The notes under the pieces: generated by a model
What the model was told of the DNA's origin: nothing
The model's input: only the letters and a program-made list of their open reading frames with translations
Databases searched by the model: none
DNA from: Epiperipatus broadwayi
Lineage: Eukaryota > Onychophora > Udeonychophora > Euonychophora > Peripatidae
Reading direction: 5' to 3'
Assembly (NCBI GenBank): GCA_028023455.1
Contig: JAQFVV010012669.1
Span: forward strand, 60,001 to 124,000
Length of the DNA stretch: 64,000 bases
In this document: positions 49,414 through 58,300 of the stretch, piece by piece
Position numbering within the stretch: position 1 is the first letter of the stretch
How the letters are laid out: each line of letters starts with the position of its first letter
Made by a program: the position numbers and the translations under genes

Positions 49414-50402
49414 GTAAGATTTGTGTATTTACATGTATTTTATATGTGTTTATATGTGGAAGTAAATATTTGTGAATGTGTTTGAGATATTTAAAAATTG
49501 TAAAAAGTTTAGATATAAGTTTTCATTTACTATTAAAAGTTTATTTTATACTAATTATTTGTAATAGAATATTCATTGCTATTGTTTCATTTTAACTTTT
49601 TAACCGTAGGGGATTGTAGTTGTTTATGTAGTAAAGGTCTTAATACTTAAAAAAAAGTAATATGGAATTATTATATACATTTTGAAAGAAAAGAAAACAG
49701 TCATTTCTCTCTCTCTCTCTCTCTCTTTTTTTAATTAGATATCTAATGGTTTGATTGATTTAAAATGCAAATAAATAAATCATCCAAGACTTCTGTTGTT
49801 TTTTATAGAGATTTTGCCATTATTTTTTAAAAATTGTTCATTTTATACATGAAATCTAATGTTTTTAATTAAGCATTTTTATTTCTTTATAAACTAAATC
49901 ATGTTTTTTCATGATACTATTAATTGAATCCTTATGCAGCTCATAATCAACAGATAATTCTTTGTTTATTACTTAAATAAGTCTACAACATTTATTTTTT
50001 TTAAAAAAAATGTTAATATGTAATATATAGTTATTACATTTTTATCATATTACAATGGAAGAAAAAATAATTTCAAAATTTATGATGAAATGAATGAAAT
50101 ATTATTAATCTTAAGATCATGTGTTACGTTTACATTAGGTTTGGTGCAATCTTAACTGATGGTTTTTGTAAATAAACACATGTGTATGATTATTTGATCT
50201 GTTCATACATTTCTTTTTTCTTTGAAACTTCAAACTTCTTGATATTTATCTTTCTTGTATTAATGTTAATTGGTGAATTTTATCTTTGATGAGAAAATGC
50301 TCATTGATTTAAATACAAGTTGTTTTTTTTTGTGTATTACTATAGTAAGAGTAAATTAATACACTGTACAGGGTTACACATACCTGCACATATATAATGT
50401 AA
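49414..50402 (+). other. start of the next UBE2W intron, with (CT)n tract
   Basis: Intronic DNA after the GTAAGA donor. A (CT)n microsatellite of about ten units lies at 49706-49726. Nothing else was recognised. Confidence 0.6.
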
Positions 50403-50887
50403 TATATAAGGGATTCAAATTCAGACTTTTACACGACCCTCAACTCTCCATGCCATCTCATATTGCTGACCCACCTGATCATACACATGTTGAAAAGATA
50501 AATAATCACCAGTATACATATTTCATGCTAAACCAACAATCATCAGTTGGTCCTGATTATTATTTCCACACATATATACAATCAGACTCAGCTTTATATT
50601 AAGATAGCCAATCTTCATACTTTAATGGACAGGCTTCAAACTACTCCAACCCATAACTTGTCAGCCATCTATCTCATTGAAAATTTGATGATGGAACATT
50701 CAAAGCTCACGTTAGTGCCAAGGTTGTCATCCTACCCATATTGACCATTTAGTTATTCTGACCCCTCATGTATCGTATATTGATTATTTATCTTTTCAAC
50801 ATGTGTATGATCAGGTGGGTCAGCAATATGAGATGGCATGGAGGGTTGAGAGTCATGTGAAAGTCTGAGTTCGAATCCCTTATATAT
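50403..50887. repeat. inverted pair of SINE-like units
   Basis: The left arm 50403-50522 and right arm 50768-50887 are inverse copies of 120 bases, with about 245 bases between. The right copy on the + strand reads TGGCATGGAGGGTTGAGAG (50834-50852, A-box/D-arm-like) and then GAGTTCGAATCCC (50867-50879, a good B-box). It thus resembles the tRNA-derived head of a SINE, and the left copy is the same on the minus strand. The box spacing is shorter than in a real tRNA. The middle region has no similar structure. Confidence 0.6.
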
Positions 50888-51580
50888 AGGAAGAGCATAA
50901 TTTTTGTTACATATAATTTATAACTATAAAAATCTATTATTTTTTATTTGTGTTTGTAACTGTTCTACTGATTTTTTTTTAAAATAATAATTCCTTTCAG
51001 TTGTTATGTAATCTCATATTTATACTAAAAGAAAAAAGAAGGATTTGCAAATGTTACTGAAAATGATTAGTTTGTCATGGAGATTAAATATTTTGATAGC
51101 TTTTATAACTTTTTATAGATCTTATATATTTTTTCATTATTATGATTTAGTATAAACATGTGAGTATATTTGATAAATAAACATTTTGTAATGTGAGTGC
51201 ATCCTTGAGAAATCTAAATGTAGATCAGGAGACTTTTCTTAAAATTCTTTTTATACAAAGATCTATAGTGGATATATTTCTGGAGTTGTTTATTTCAAAA
51301 AGAAAAAGGATATTCACATTAGAAAGTTTAATTAATTAATTCAAACCACAAAGACTATTTAATATAATAGTATTATTATAAGTAAACATTACAATTACTG
51401 CATACATGTGCTGAAGCAAAAGAACTTGTGCACTAACTTTTGAATTGTTGTTTTTATTGCTTTTAAATCAATAAGAATTTTGCTTTTTCTATGTTGTTAT
51501 TTACTTAAAAAATAAATTTGACTACCATAATGTCACAATCACCAATTCTTATGTTTGCACAAAACTGTTAACCCAGTAAC

Positions 51581-52043
51581 AACTTTCTCCATGCAATATT
51601 GCTACCTAGTACAAGCCATAATAATCAATGGATGCTAGAAGGTTAATTGTGAGTCCAAACTAAAAACATAATATTTTCTATCCAAACTAAAAGGCATAGT
51701 TATTAAAAAAAGTCAGACACTAAAATATAGAGATACTGAATTGGTTTCAGATCTGTATAACTATACAAATAAATTATCTTGGGTTGAAACTTATTGTTAT
51801 GTTTTAGTTTGTGCTCATAGCTTTATAGTTAACTAAAAAGCTACTGGAGGTATGCATTAGATCCAAATATCTAGATGCTTTGCTGTAAGATCCGAGGCTC
51901 CTTACTGATGAAGACATAAGATAGAAACTAGTTTGGTTGTATTGTATGAGTAAGCACTAGATAGAGATTTTAATGCATTAATCTTCTAGCATCCATTGAT
52001 TACTATGGCTTTCACTAGGTGGCAATATTGTATGGAGAAACTT
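51581..52043. mobile_element. MITE related to the 26.3 kb palindrome
   Basis: The inverted ends of about 60 bases are AACTTTCTCCATGCAATATTGCTACCTAGT... and the inverse of ...ACTAGGTGGCAATATTGTATGGAGAAACTT, continuing through ATCAATGGATGCTAGAAG / CTTCTAGCATCCATTGAT. The interior near the right end (GAGTAAGCACTAGATAGAGATTTTA) matches the 26.3 kb element. It abuts the LINE 3' end that starts at about 52045, so it probably inserted into that LINE or at its truncation point. It is non-coding. Confidence 0.75.
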
Positions 52044-52044
52044 G

Positions 52045-53060
52045 GTAAAGAAATTAACATGGTTTTCATATAATAAATATGATGTAGCTAGAATTGTATG
52101 GAAGAGAGTGGAAATAACAAGGTTAGCATATGGTAACGATGCATTGTGTGTTAGTAAAGGGGTATTAGATTACTTAGAAAAAGTACAAAGAGAAGTAGGA
52201 AGGTATGCATTAGATGCAGCTGTGTGGACGGCAAAAGAGGCAATTCAAGGTGAAATGGGATGGTCAAGTTTTTATATGGAGATTCAAAAAGCAAAATGAA
52301 AATGTTCTATAGACTGCAATTTATGGATAGTAAGAAAATAGCAAAAATAGTATTTAATTGGGTTATGAATAAAAGACAGGCAATAAGATGAGTGAGAAAG
52401 GTAAATGGTATTCAAAAAATTTGGATAAAACTTTATGTCAGTATATGTATACAAAAAGTGAGATGATTATGTTAGGAGAATTGTTGAGTGTTATAATGGC
52501 AATGAATGGGATAGAAGAATAGATGCATTAATAAAAAATAGGGAGTTGGAAAGATGAAGAATTAATATGAAGAGTAAAAAGAGTTTAAATATATATAGAA
52601 GTAAACAGAATATTGGGTGCGAGTTAATTTATGATAATAACAAGGAAAGTGGTTTACTGTTTAAGGCTTGAACAGGATCTTTAGCAATTAAGGAATATAC
52701 ACATAAATGGAAAAATGTGGGTGATTTGGTCTGCAAGTTATGTGAAGAAGATATAGAAAATATTAGGTATTTGCTAATTGAATGTAAATGCCTGCAAGCA
52801 GACAGGGTACAAATAATGAAGTTGTGGGAGAATGAATATAAACATAGTGATTATACAGAATGTGGGTTCTTGGTTTTTATGATGGGTTTAGGAAAAGATA
52901 AGGGAATTTAGATATAAAGGAAATGGAGTTGACAAAGATCATGTTGTGGAAATGGGATGGAGCAGGATAGAGAAGAATATGGGAAAAACTTAGGGCAGTG
53001 AATGGAAAGGAAGGTAAAGTGATTAGCAGGTTTCTCTGGGCATAGTGCCAGAGAGATTCC
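52045..53060 (+). pseudogene. LINE 3' end (different family), RT C-terminal and zinc-binding tail
   Basis: The first frame (52042-52299) reads LAYGNDALCVSKGVLDYLEK and QREVGRYALDAAVWTAKEAI, then GEMGWSSF, the post-RT domain of a non-LTR retrotransposon. A stop at 52297 and frameshifts follow. MFYRLQFMDSKKIAKIVFNWV is in the next frame (52300-52391). A later frame (52717-52911) holds CKLCEEDIENIRYLLIEC, a CCHC-like tail in which the expected histidine is replaced by tyrosine. The ending MELTKIMLWKWDGAG and RFLWA (to about 53045) reaches the C-terminus. It is not the RTE-like family of 7.5-14.7 kb. It is 5' truncated and inactive. Confidence 0.75.
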
Positions 53061-54879
53061 TGACTCCGAAAAAGAAATTACAGTACATTGCATCACTACT
53101 GTGTTAAAAGTAAATTTGTAAAAATATTTTTTAAAAAAATGTATCAATGAATAAATGATGTAAATTTAGTTTTATTTAATTAACATTAAATGAGTCTTTA
53201 ATTCTTTGATATCCTAATTATATGAGGATTTATTTGATTTAATTATAAAATACGAATCTGTCTGGATCATGAATCTAAAATCAATATTCTCTATATCAAA
53301 ATGATGACATACCATTAGAATCCAATTAGTAGTGTTAAATTTGTTTTTTATATATTGCTGTTAGGATAAAGATTTTTCTGATGCAATACTCATTTGTTGT
53401 GTAAGTGAATAATAAGTATTTGTTTTACTATGAGTCTGTCATATGTAACTGTTATAGAACCTGTTCTAGTTCTGACAAGGTAGAAGTGATAAAACAATAT
53501 TTTTTAATATTTGAAATATTTAATTCAAACCATTTTTTTTAAAAAAAATTAGCTCTTAGATTTGATATGATTAAGTATAGACACAACACAATATTATTTG
53601 ATTTTTGAACTTATACAATACGGTATGAGCAAAAGCTGCCCTCTACTCTATGCCCTCTATAATAAGCTTGAGTAATCAGTGACTAATTGCATCTGTTACA
53701 GCATTGAAAAAGGTAAAACCAGAAAGTATCTGAGGATGGGGATTTAACTGCATTACTATTTGATAATCATTGATTATTTTTGTTGACTATAGATGGTTTT
53801 TAGAGTAGAAAGTTGTTCTAGAATTAAAATTTTAATGTTGTTTCAAATTTTATGTATTAAGAACTGCTGATCATTATTATAAGCAATTGTGAGTACCGTA
53901 TATAATTGAAAGTTGTATTTTTTTTCATTGTTAATTAACATTTCAGAGTTAATAAGAATGTGATAATCTATGCATATATATTTAAAAAATGCAGATCACT
54001 GAAATCTCATATAATCCTTACGATGTTTGTAAAAAGTTTTAATTAGTTATAACTGTTTAAAAATAGTTCATGCTATAGCTAAAGGCAGTGAAGTTGTTAA
54101 TTTCATCTTTCATGTATTGATTTTCTGCCACATTTCCATAAAATAAGATCCTCTGTATTTAAACACTTAGATTTACATCATTTACAGATTTATTTTATGA
54201 TTGCCTGAATATTCATCAGGTTAGAGAGCTACTAACTTCTTTTTGTGGGACTATTTTATGTTCGATTTTTACTATGTGATCTGATTGTTGAAAGAACATG
54301 TTACAATTGATTGTTGCTGTCATTGTTAGAACCATATTTAGAAAGATATGAGAAACTGAACGACACATGATATGTGGCTTGTGCCAGTAATTTTTAAATG
54401 ATAAAATCTGAATCTTTTGCTTTATTTTCAAATAGTTTTTGTGATTTAAAAGGATATTAAAATATTTAAAATATTTCTGAGAAATCATGCAAGTCTTTTT
54501 CAGTGACTCTTATGATTATTTAATGATATGGAACTAGTATTATGTTAGATTTTTTTTATTATTATTTGATAATAATAAAGGTTCACTGCAACAAATTCTA
54601 ATTTGTACAATAAAAGAATTTTTTTAAAAAAAAATTGCAAATATATTTGGATTACTTAATAAAATTATATTTAAAAGCAAAATAAGGATCATCAATGGAT
54701 ATGATTTCAGCAATTGGCAGAAATATAGTATCATTTATATAAAATCTGTAAAGATATGTAAAGTTTCTGATTATAAAAGAAACGGTTCTTGATGATGTAT
54801 TTTTTAATATTTTTCAATATGCCTGGCTTTACTGTGCTGAAATTTGGCTCCAAGTTTAATTTATTTGCTCTGATATGTA
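53061..54879. other. gene-free stretch
   Basis: No gene recognised. At 53625-53700 CTCTATAATAAGCTTGAGTAATCAGTGACTA weakly recalls the 26.3 kb MITE family (GAGTAATCAATGGATGCC). A similar weak hit lies at 31880-31905. Confidence 0.45.
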
Positions 54880-55690
54880 TGTAGTTTCTCTTTCTCGTCA
54901 TCCTAGCAAACTTTCTTATTCATCTCATATGTGCTATCTCCTAGAGTCTAATTTATGATTTCAGCAGTATGTCCAGTGTAGTATAATTTCAGCTTTGTAA
55001 TTCTTTCAATATTCTATATTTTTGTTCTGTCATCTATGTATTTTTTTTTTTCAATTCCTCTTTGTTAATCTCAACATACATTTCTCAGTACTTAGGTAGT
55101 TTGCCTGCTGGAAAGTTTGCACCCATTTTATATTATCCATTTTCATGGGATTCCAACACATGGTATAAACAAGATGGCTGACTCTAAGTTATCATATTCA
55201 ATATTTACTTTTTTTTATTTATTAAAATGATAAAGAAACACAAAAGTCCGTTGTAATTAAAAACTTTTTTAATGTAATTTCAATAAAGAAAATAAAAATA
55301 AAACATGATTAAGCAAACAAATGATGTTTTGGAAACCTTCTAACCATGTTCCTTTTCAAACAGATAGATGCTTAAAACATGCTTGCACATGACATCGCCA
55401 CTGCGTCTCCACTTATAAAGTGTGATATCAGTCCCTTATTACAGGCTTTTCAGCAGGCCAACTACATAAGTACCCATTTCTTTTTATTATACTGAATAAT
55501 ATGAAATCTTTGTATTTTATTAAGCATTTAAGCCTCAGATCAATAAGTAAGAATATCGATCTACAAATAAAATACACTTTGTATTGCTATTTTATTAAGC
55601 ATTTAAGCCTCAGATCCATAAGTAAGAATATTGATCTACAAATATTAGAAACCTTCCTTTTCAAGCACATAAGCGGGAGCAGTTCACTGT
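54880..55690 (-). pseudogene. RTE-like LINE 3' fragment carrying a nested MITE
   Basis: Outside the MITE, the sequence follows LINE A 7660-8010 in order. CAGTATGTCCAGTGTAGTATAATTTCAGC (54964) matches the ATGTCCAGCCCAACTCCACTTCAG segment. AATCTCAACATACATTTCTC (55068) matches the piece before 7880. CTCAGATCCATAAGTAAGAA and AGAAACCTTCCTTTTCAAGCACATAAGC (55610-55675) match 7931-8000. A tandem duplication of about 71 bases (TATTTTATTAAGCATTTAAGCCTCAGATC, units near 55511 and 55587) affects the second part. No frame stays open. Confidence 0.7.
55086..55474. mobile_element. MITE (short relative of 45345-46870) inside a LINE fragment
   Basis: The ends CAGTACTTAGGTAGTTTGCCTGCTG and the inverse of CAGCAGGCCAACTACATAAGTACC pair over about 25 bases. 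The flanks ACATTTCT (55078-55085) and CCATTTCT (55474-55481) look like a 7-8 bp target duplication. LINE sequence on both sides joins up when it is removed. Interior shared with the 1.5 kb element includes ATAAACAAGATGGCTGACTC and TTATTAAAATGATAAAGAAACACAAAAGTCC. The duplication length favours a hAT-like origin. Confidence 0.8.
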
Positions 55691-56088
55691 TCACTGGCTC
55701 CACAAGGATGGGAGGATTCACATATTCAAGACTGATTACTTGTTTTAACCTTTTACACCTTTCAAGAAATTTTAAATCGGTTTTTAAGTAAAAATAACTC
55801 AATTGAATATCAAATCGTTTTATTCTGTACAAATAGCCGCCATTAATCAAGCAAAAGCTAATATAAGTAATTACTAGAATCATTAAAACAAGATTAAAAC
55901 CGAGAAAACGAATTTAAAATATAACCTAATAACTCAAAATAGGAAATAATAACAAAAATCCTGATTTTGACGATATAACTAATTTAAAACGATTTGAAAA
56001 TTAATACCTGTGAAAATAAAAGTGAAGAAAAAATGCTCAATGATGATATTCCTGAGAATTCAAACTTAACTCCTGATATCAAGAAATA

Positions 56089-56300
56089 AAACTGCTTTCA
56101 ACATCTACAAATCAGAAAGAGAGGATGTGGAACACAGTTGAAGAAACATGCCAGATGCAAAGATTAGTCTAAATCCATGGGGAAATGTTTTCAAAAACTG
56201 CTTTCAACAACTACAAACCAGTCAGAGAGGATGGAAAACAGTTGAAGAAACATCCCAGATGCAAAAATTAGTCTAAATACATGGAAAAATGTTTTTCAAA
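56089..56300. repeat. two tandem units of 106 bases
   Basis: AAACTGCTTTCAACA starts at 56089 and again at 56195. Each is followed by CTACAAA, CAG, AGAGAGGATG, CAGTTGAAGAAACAT, CCAGATGCAAA, ATTAGTCTAAAT and AATGTTTT. The units differ by a few substitutions and small gaps. It is non-coding. Confidence 0.85.
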
Positions 56301-56329
56301 TGTTAAATTGTTCTTAAAGTAACGATATC

Positions 56330-56526
56330 GTGGTGTCGAACCGGAAGTGGCCGAATGCGACAAAACTTTGCAGGAAAGAAAATTATTTTAAATATTAATT
56401 TGAACTCAAATTAAGAATCAAACATTATGGATTATGATTTAAGCTACCTCCCTGCATAAAAATTAGAAATTTATGATGATTAGATCAAGAGTTATTGGGC
56501 CACTTCCGGTGTGATTGGGACACCAC
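56330..56526. mobile_element. short MITE with GTGGTGTC ends
   Basis: GTGGTGTCGAACCGGAAGTGGCC (56330) pairs with GGCCACTTCCGGTGTGATTGGGACACCAC (ending 56526), the pairing interrupted by a small bulge. The interior is A/T-rich and non-coding. No clear target duplication. The GC-rich ends contrast with the surroundings. Confidence 0.7.
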
Positions 56527-56879
56527 AAAAAATAAAAATTCTTCAAAAAAGTTTCAAATTGACTTAGAATTACAACGAAATGAATTAGAAGATAAAAAAC
56601 AATGATTTAAAGATAAAAATGGATTTATTGGATGTTATGGGCCTAGACAGAAACACTGAAGTGGTTAATTATTCTATCCTTTTAGATTTAAATTATTAAG
56701 AAAAACCCACTGACTGAATACAAACTGTTAGATTTTATAATTGGAACTTTAGTTAAGAATCAAGAATTACAACTCAACTTGGATTAGAAGAACTCAATAG
56801 GATCAGTAAAGCAGAATCATAATTGAGATTTTGTCACAATTTAGTTCAGAACAAGGTTATCTAATACGAACTGGTTTGT

Positions 56880-57598
56880 TAACCCTGAGGACTTAATGGG
56901 AGCATGAGTCTAATCATTGGTTTTTTTTTTTTTTGGGGGGGGGGTTTGCCTGAATTCTCGGTCTCAAGGGTAGAGGCGACGGCCATGAAGGGTTTGTTGA
57001 TCGGCGGGATCGGTTGGGGATCATTACCACACCCAGATTTAGGGATGATTTGGCAATGTTCTCGTGGCCCTCTCTGATTCAGTGGTGTCGGACATGCTGA
57101 ACCAACATCACACCCAGATAAATTGTAACCCACTTACGGCGGGGGCTGAAGCGGTTTAACCTTGTCCAAGGAGTAGGTCTGGGTTCTCGATAAACTGAGT
57201 TCTGGCTGATAGTCATGGATGGGGTCTGGGGAAACTGCATGGGGACTTGCCAGGTGGGTTGAGAGTCGATTGTCCCACATGGACTTTGCCTCGAATGGAC
57301 GTAGCATTGCCTTGATTGACTGACATTTGATCTATGATAATTCATGTCCCTTCCTCCCCCCCTTTTTTGTGGTGTTTTTTCTTAATGTTTGTACTCGGAG
57401 TGTTTTTTTTTTTCTTAGATACCTGTAATATCTAATCTATTGTATAAGGCGGTTAAATTACTTTGAGCCTCCACCCAGTTGTAGAATATCAATGTATCAT
57501 TGTAGCCTCTATTGCCCACTGCTGTAGGTGACAGAATGTCATCTCTGCACAGGTGGATCATACTTTAGTGACTTAATAAAGTTAACTTTGAAACATAA
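56880..57598 (+). repeat. GC-rich repeat with poly-A-signal-like end, class unknown
   Basis: The sequence is markedly GC-richer than its surroundings (GTAGAGGCGACGGCC, GATCGGCGGGATCGGTTGGGG, TACGGCGGGGGCTGAAGCGG). It ends in ACTTAATAAAGTTAACTTTGAAAC, an AATAAA near the 3' boundary that suggests the tail of a retroelement (LINE or SINE 3' region) on the + strand. No protein domain was recognised in any frame. Long T and G runs (56920-56943) and C/T runs lie inside. Confidence 0.5.
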
Positions 57599-57639
57599 GC
57601 ATATTTTTATTGAAAGAACTCCATTTATTTTAAATTCTA

Positions 57640-58300
57640 TTATTATTAGAGGTGATATGTTGGACTACTTTCTTCATCTATGAGTGAATGTTGAATGTAT
57701 AGAAAATTTTAAACTTTTAAAATACAAACAACTTGTTAGTAATAACACACAAATAGACAACACAAGTTAGTAATTACCCAACATTTCGAGTAGTATTATT
57801 CTCATTTCTTCTTCAGATGTTGCTGACCTGATAAGCACAGTGACAGTATTTGCATAGAAGTTGAACTCACATCTTTAGATTTTTTAATATCGAATTTAGG
57901 CAAACACTCTAACCAACTAAGCTATTCTGTCAAAGACCACATATTGTAGAATGAACCTTCATTTATAAATATATCATTTCTACTATCTGTTGCCTTTGAT
58001 AGAATAGTTCAGTTGGTTAGAGCATTTGCCTTAAATTTGATATTTAAGAATCTAAAGGTGGGAGTTCAACTTCTATGTGAATACTGTCTGTGTCTATTAG
58101 GCCAGCAACACCTGAAGAAGAGTGGGGAATAATACTACCTGAAACGTTGTGTAATTACTAATCTATGTTGTCTATTTGCGTGTCATTCCTAACAAGTTAT
58201 TTGTATTTTAAAAGTTTAAATAAAGTTTAAAATTTTTTATACATTCAACATTCACTCATAAATGATGGAAATTGCCCAACATATCACATCTAATAATATA
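57640..58300. repeat. inverted 5' region of the third PLE, with tRNA-like and hammerhead-like parts
   Basis: About 310 bases at 57990-58300 are repeated inverted at 57640-57955. The + strand copy includes TAGTTCAGTTGGTTAGAGCA (58005-58024, like a tRNA A-box and D-arm), GGGAGTTCAACTT (58060-58072, weak B-box), CTGAAGA (58112-58118) and GAAAC (58141-58145) of a hammerhead-like core, and AATAAAG. The inverted copy keeps all these (TAGCTTAGTTGGTTAGAG, CTGAAGA, GAAAT on the minus strand). The right arm runs into the PLE coding start at 58262 and the left arm contains its inverse. It therefore looks like an inverted pseudo-LTR of that element. Confidence 0.65.

Noticed and set aside
56879-57345. 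Two overlapping minus-strand frames in the GC-rich repeat
   Set aside because: Proline- and arginine-rich translation without a domain. The poly-A-signal-like end indicates the element runs on the + strand.
58005-58072. Possible tRNA gene
   Set aside because: The D-arm is tRNA-like, but the B-box is poor, an acceptor stem could not be paired, and the sequence is duplicated within PLE arms. Kept only as a tRNA-like module.
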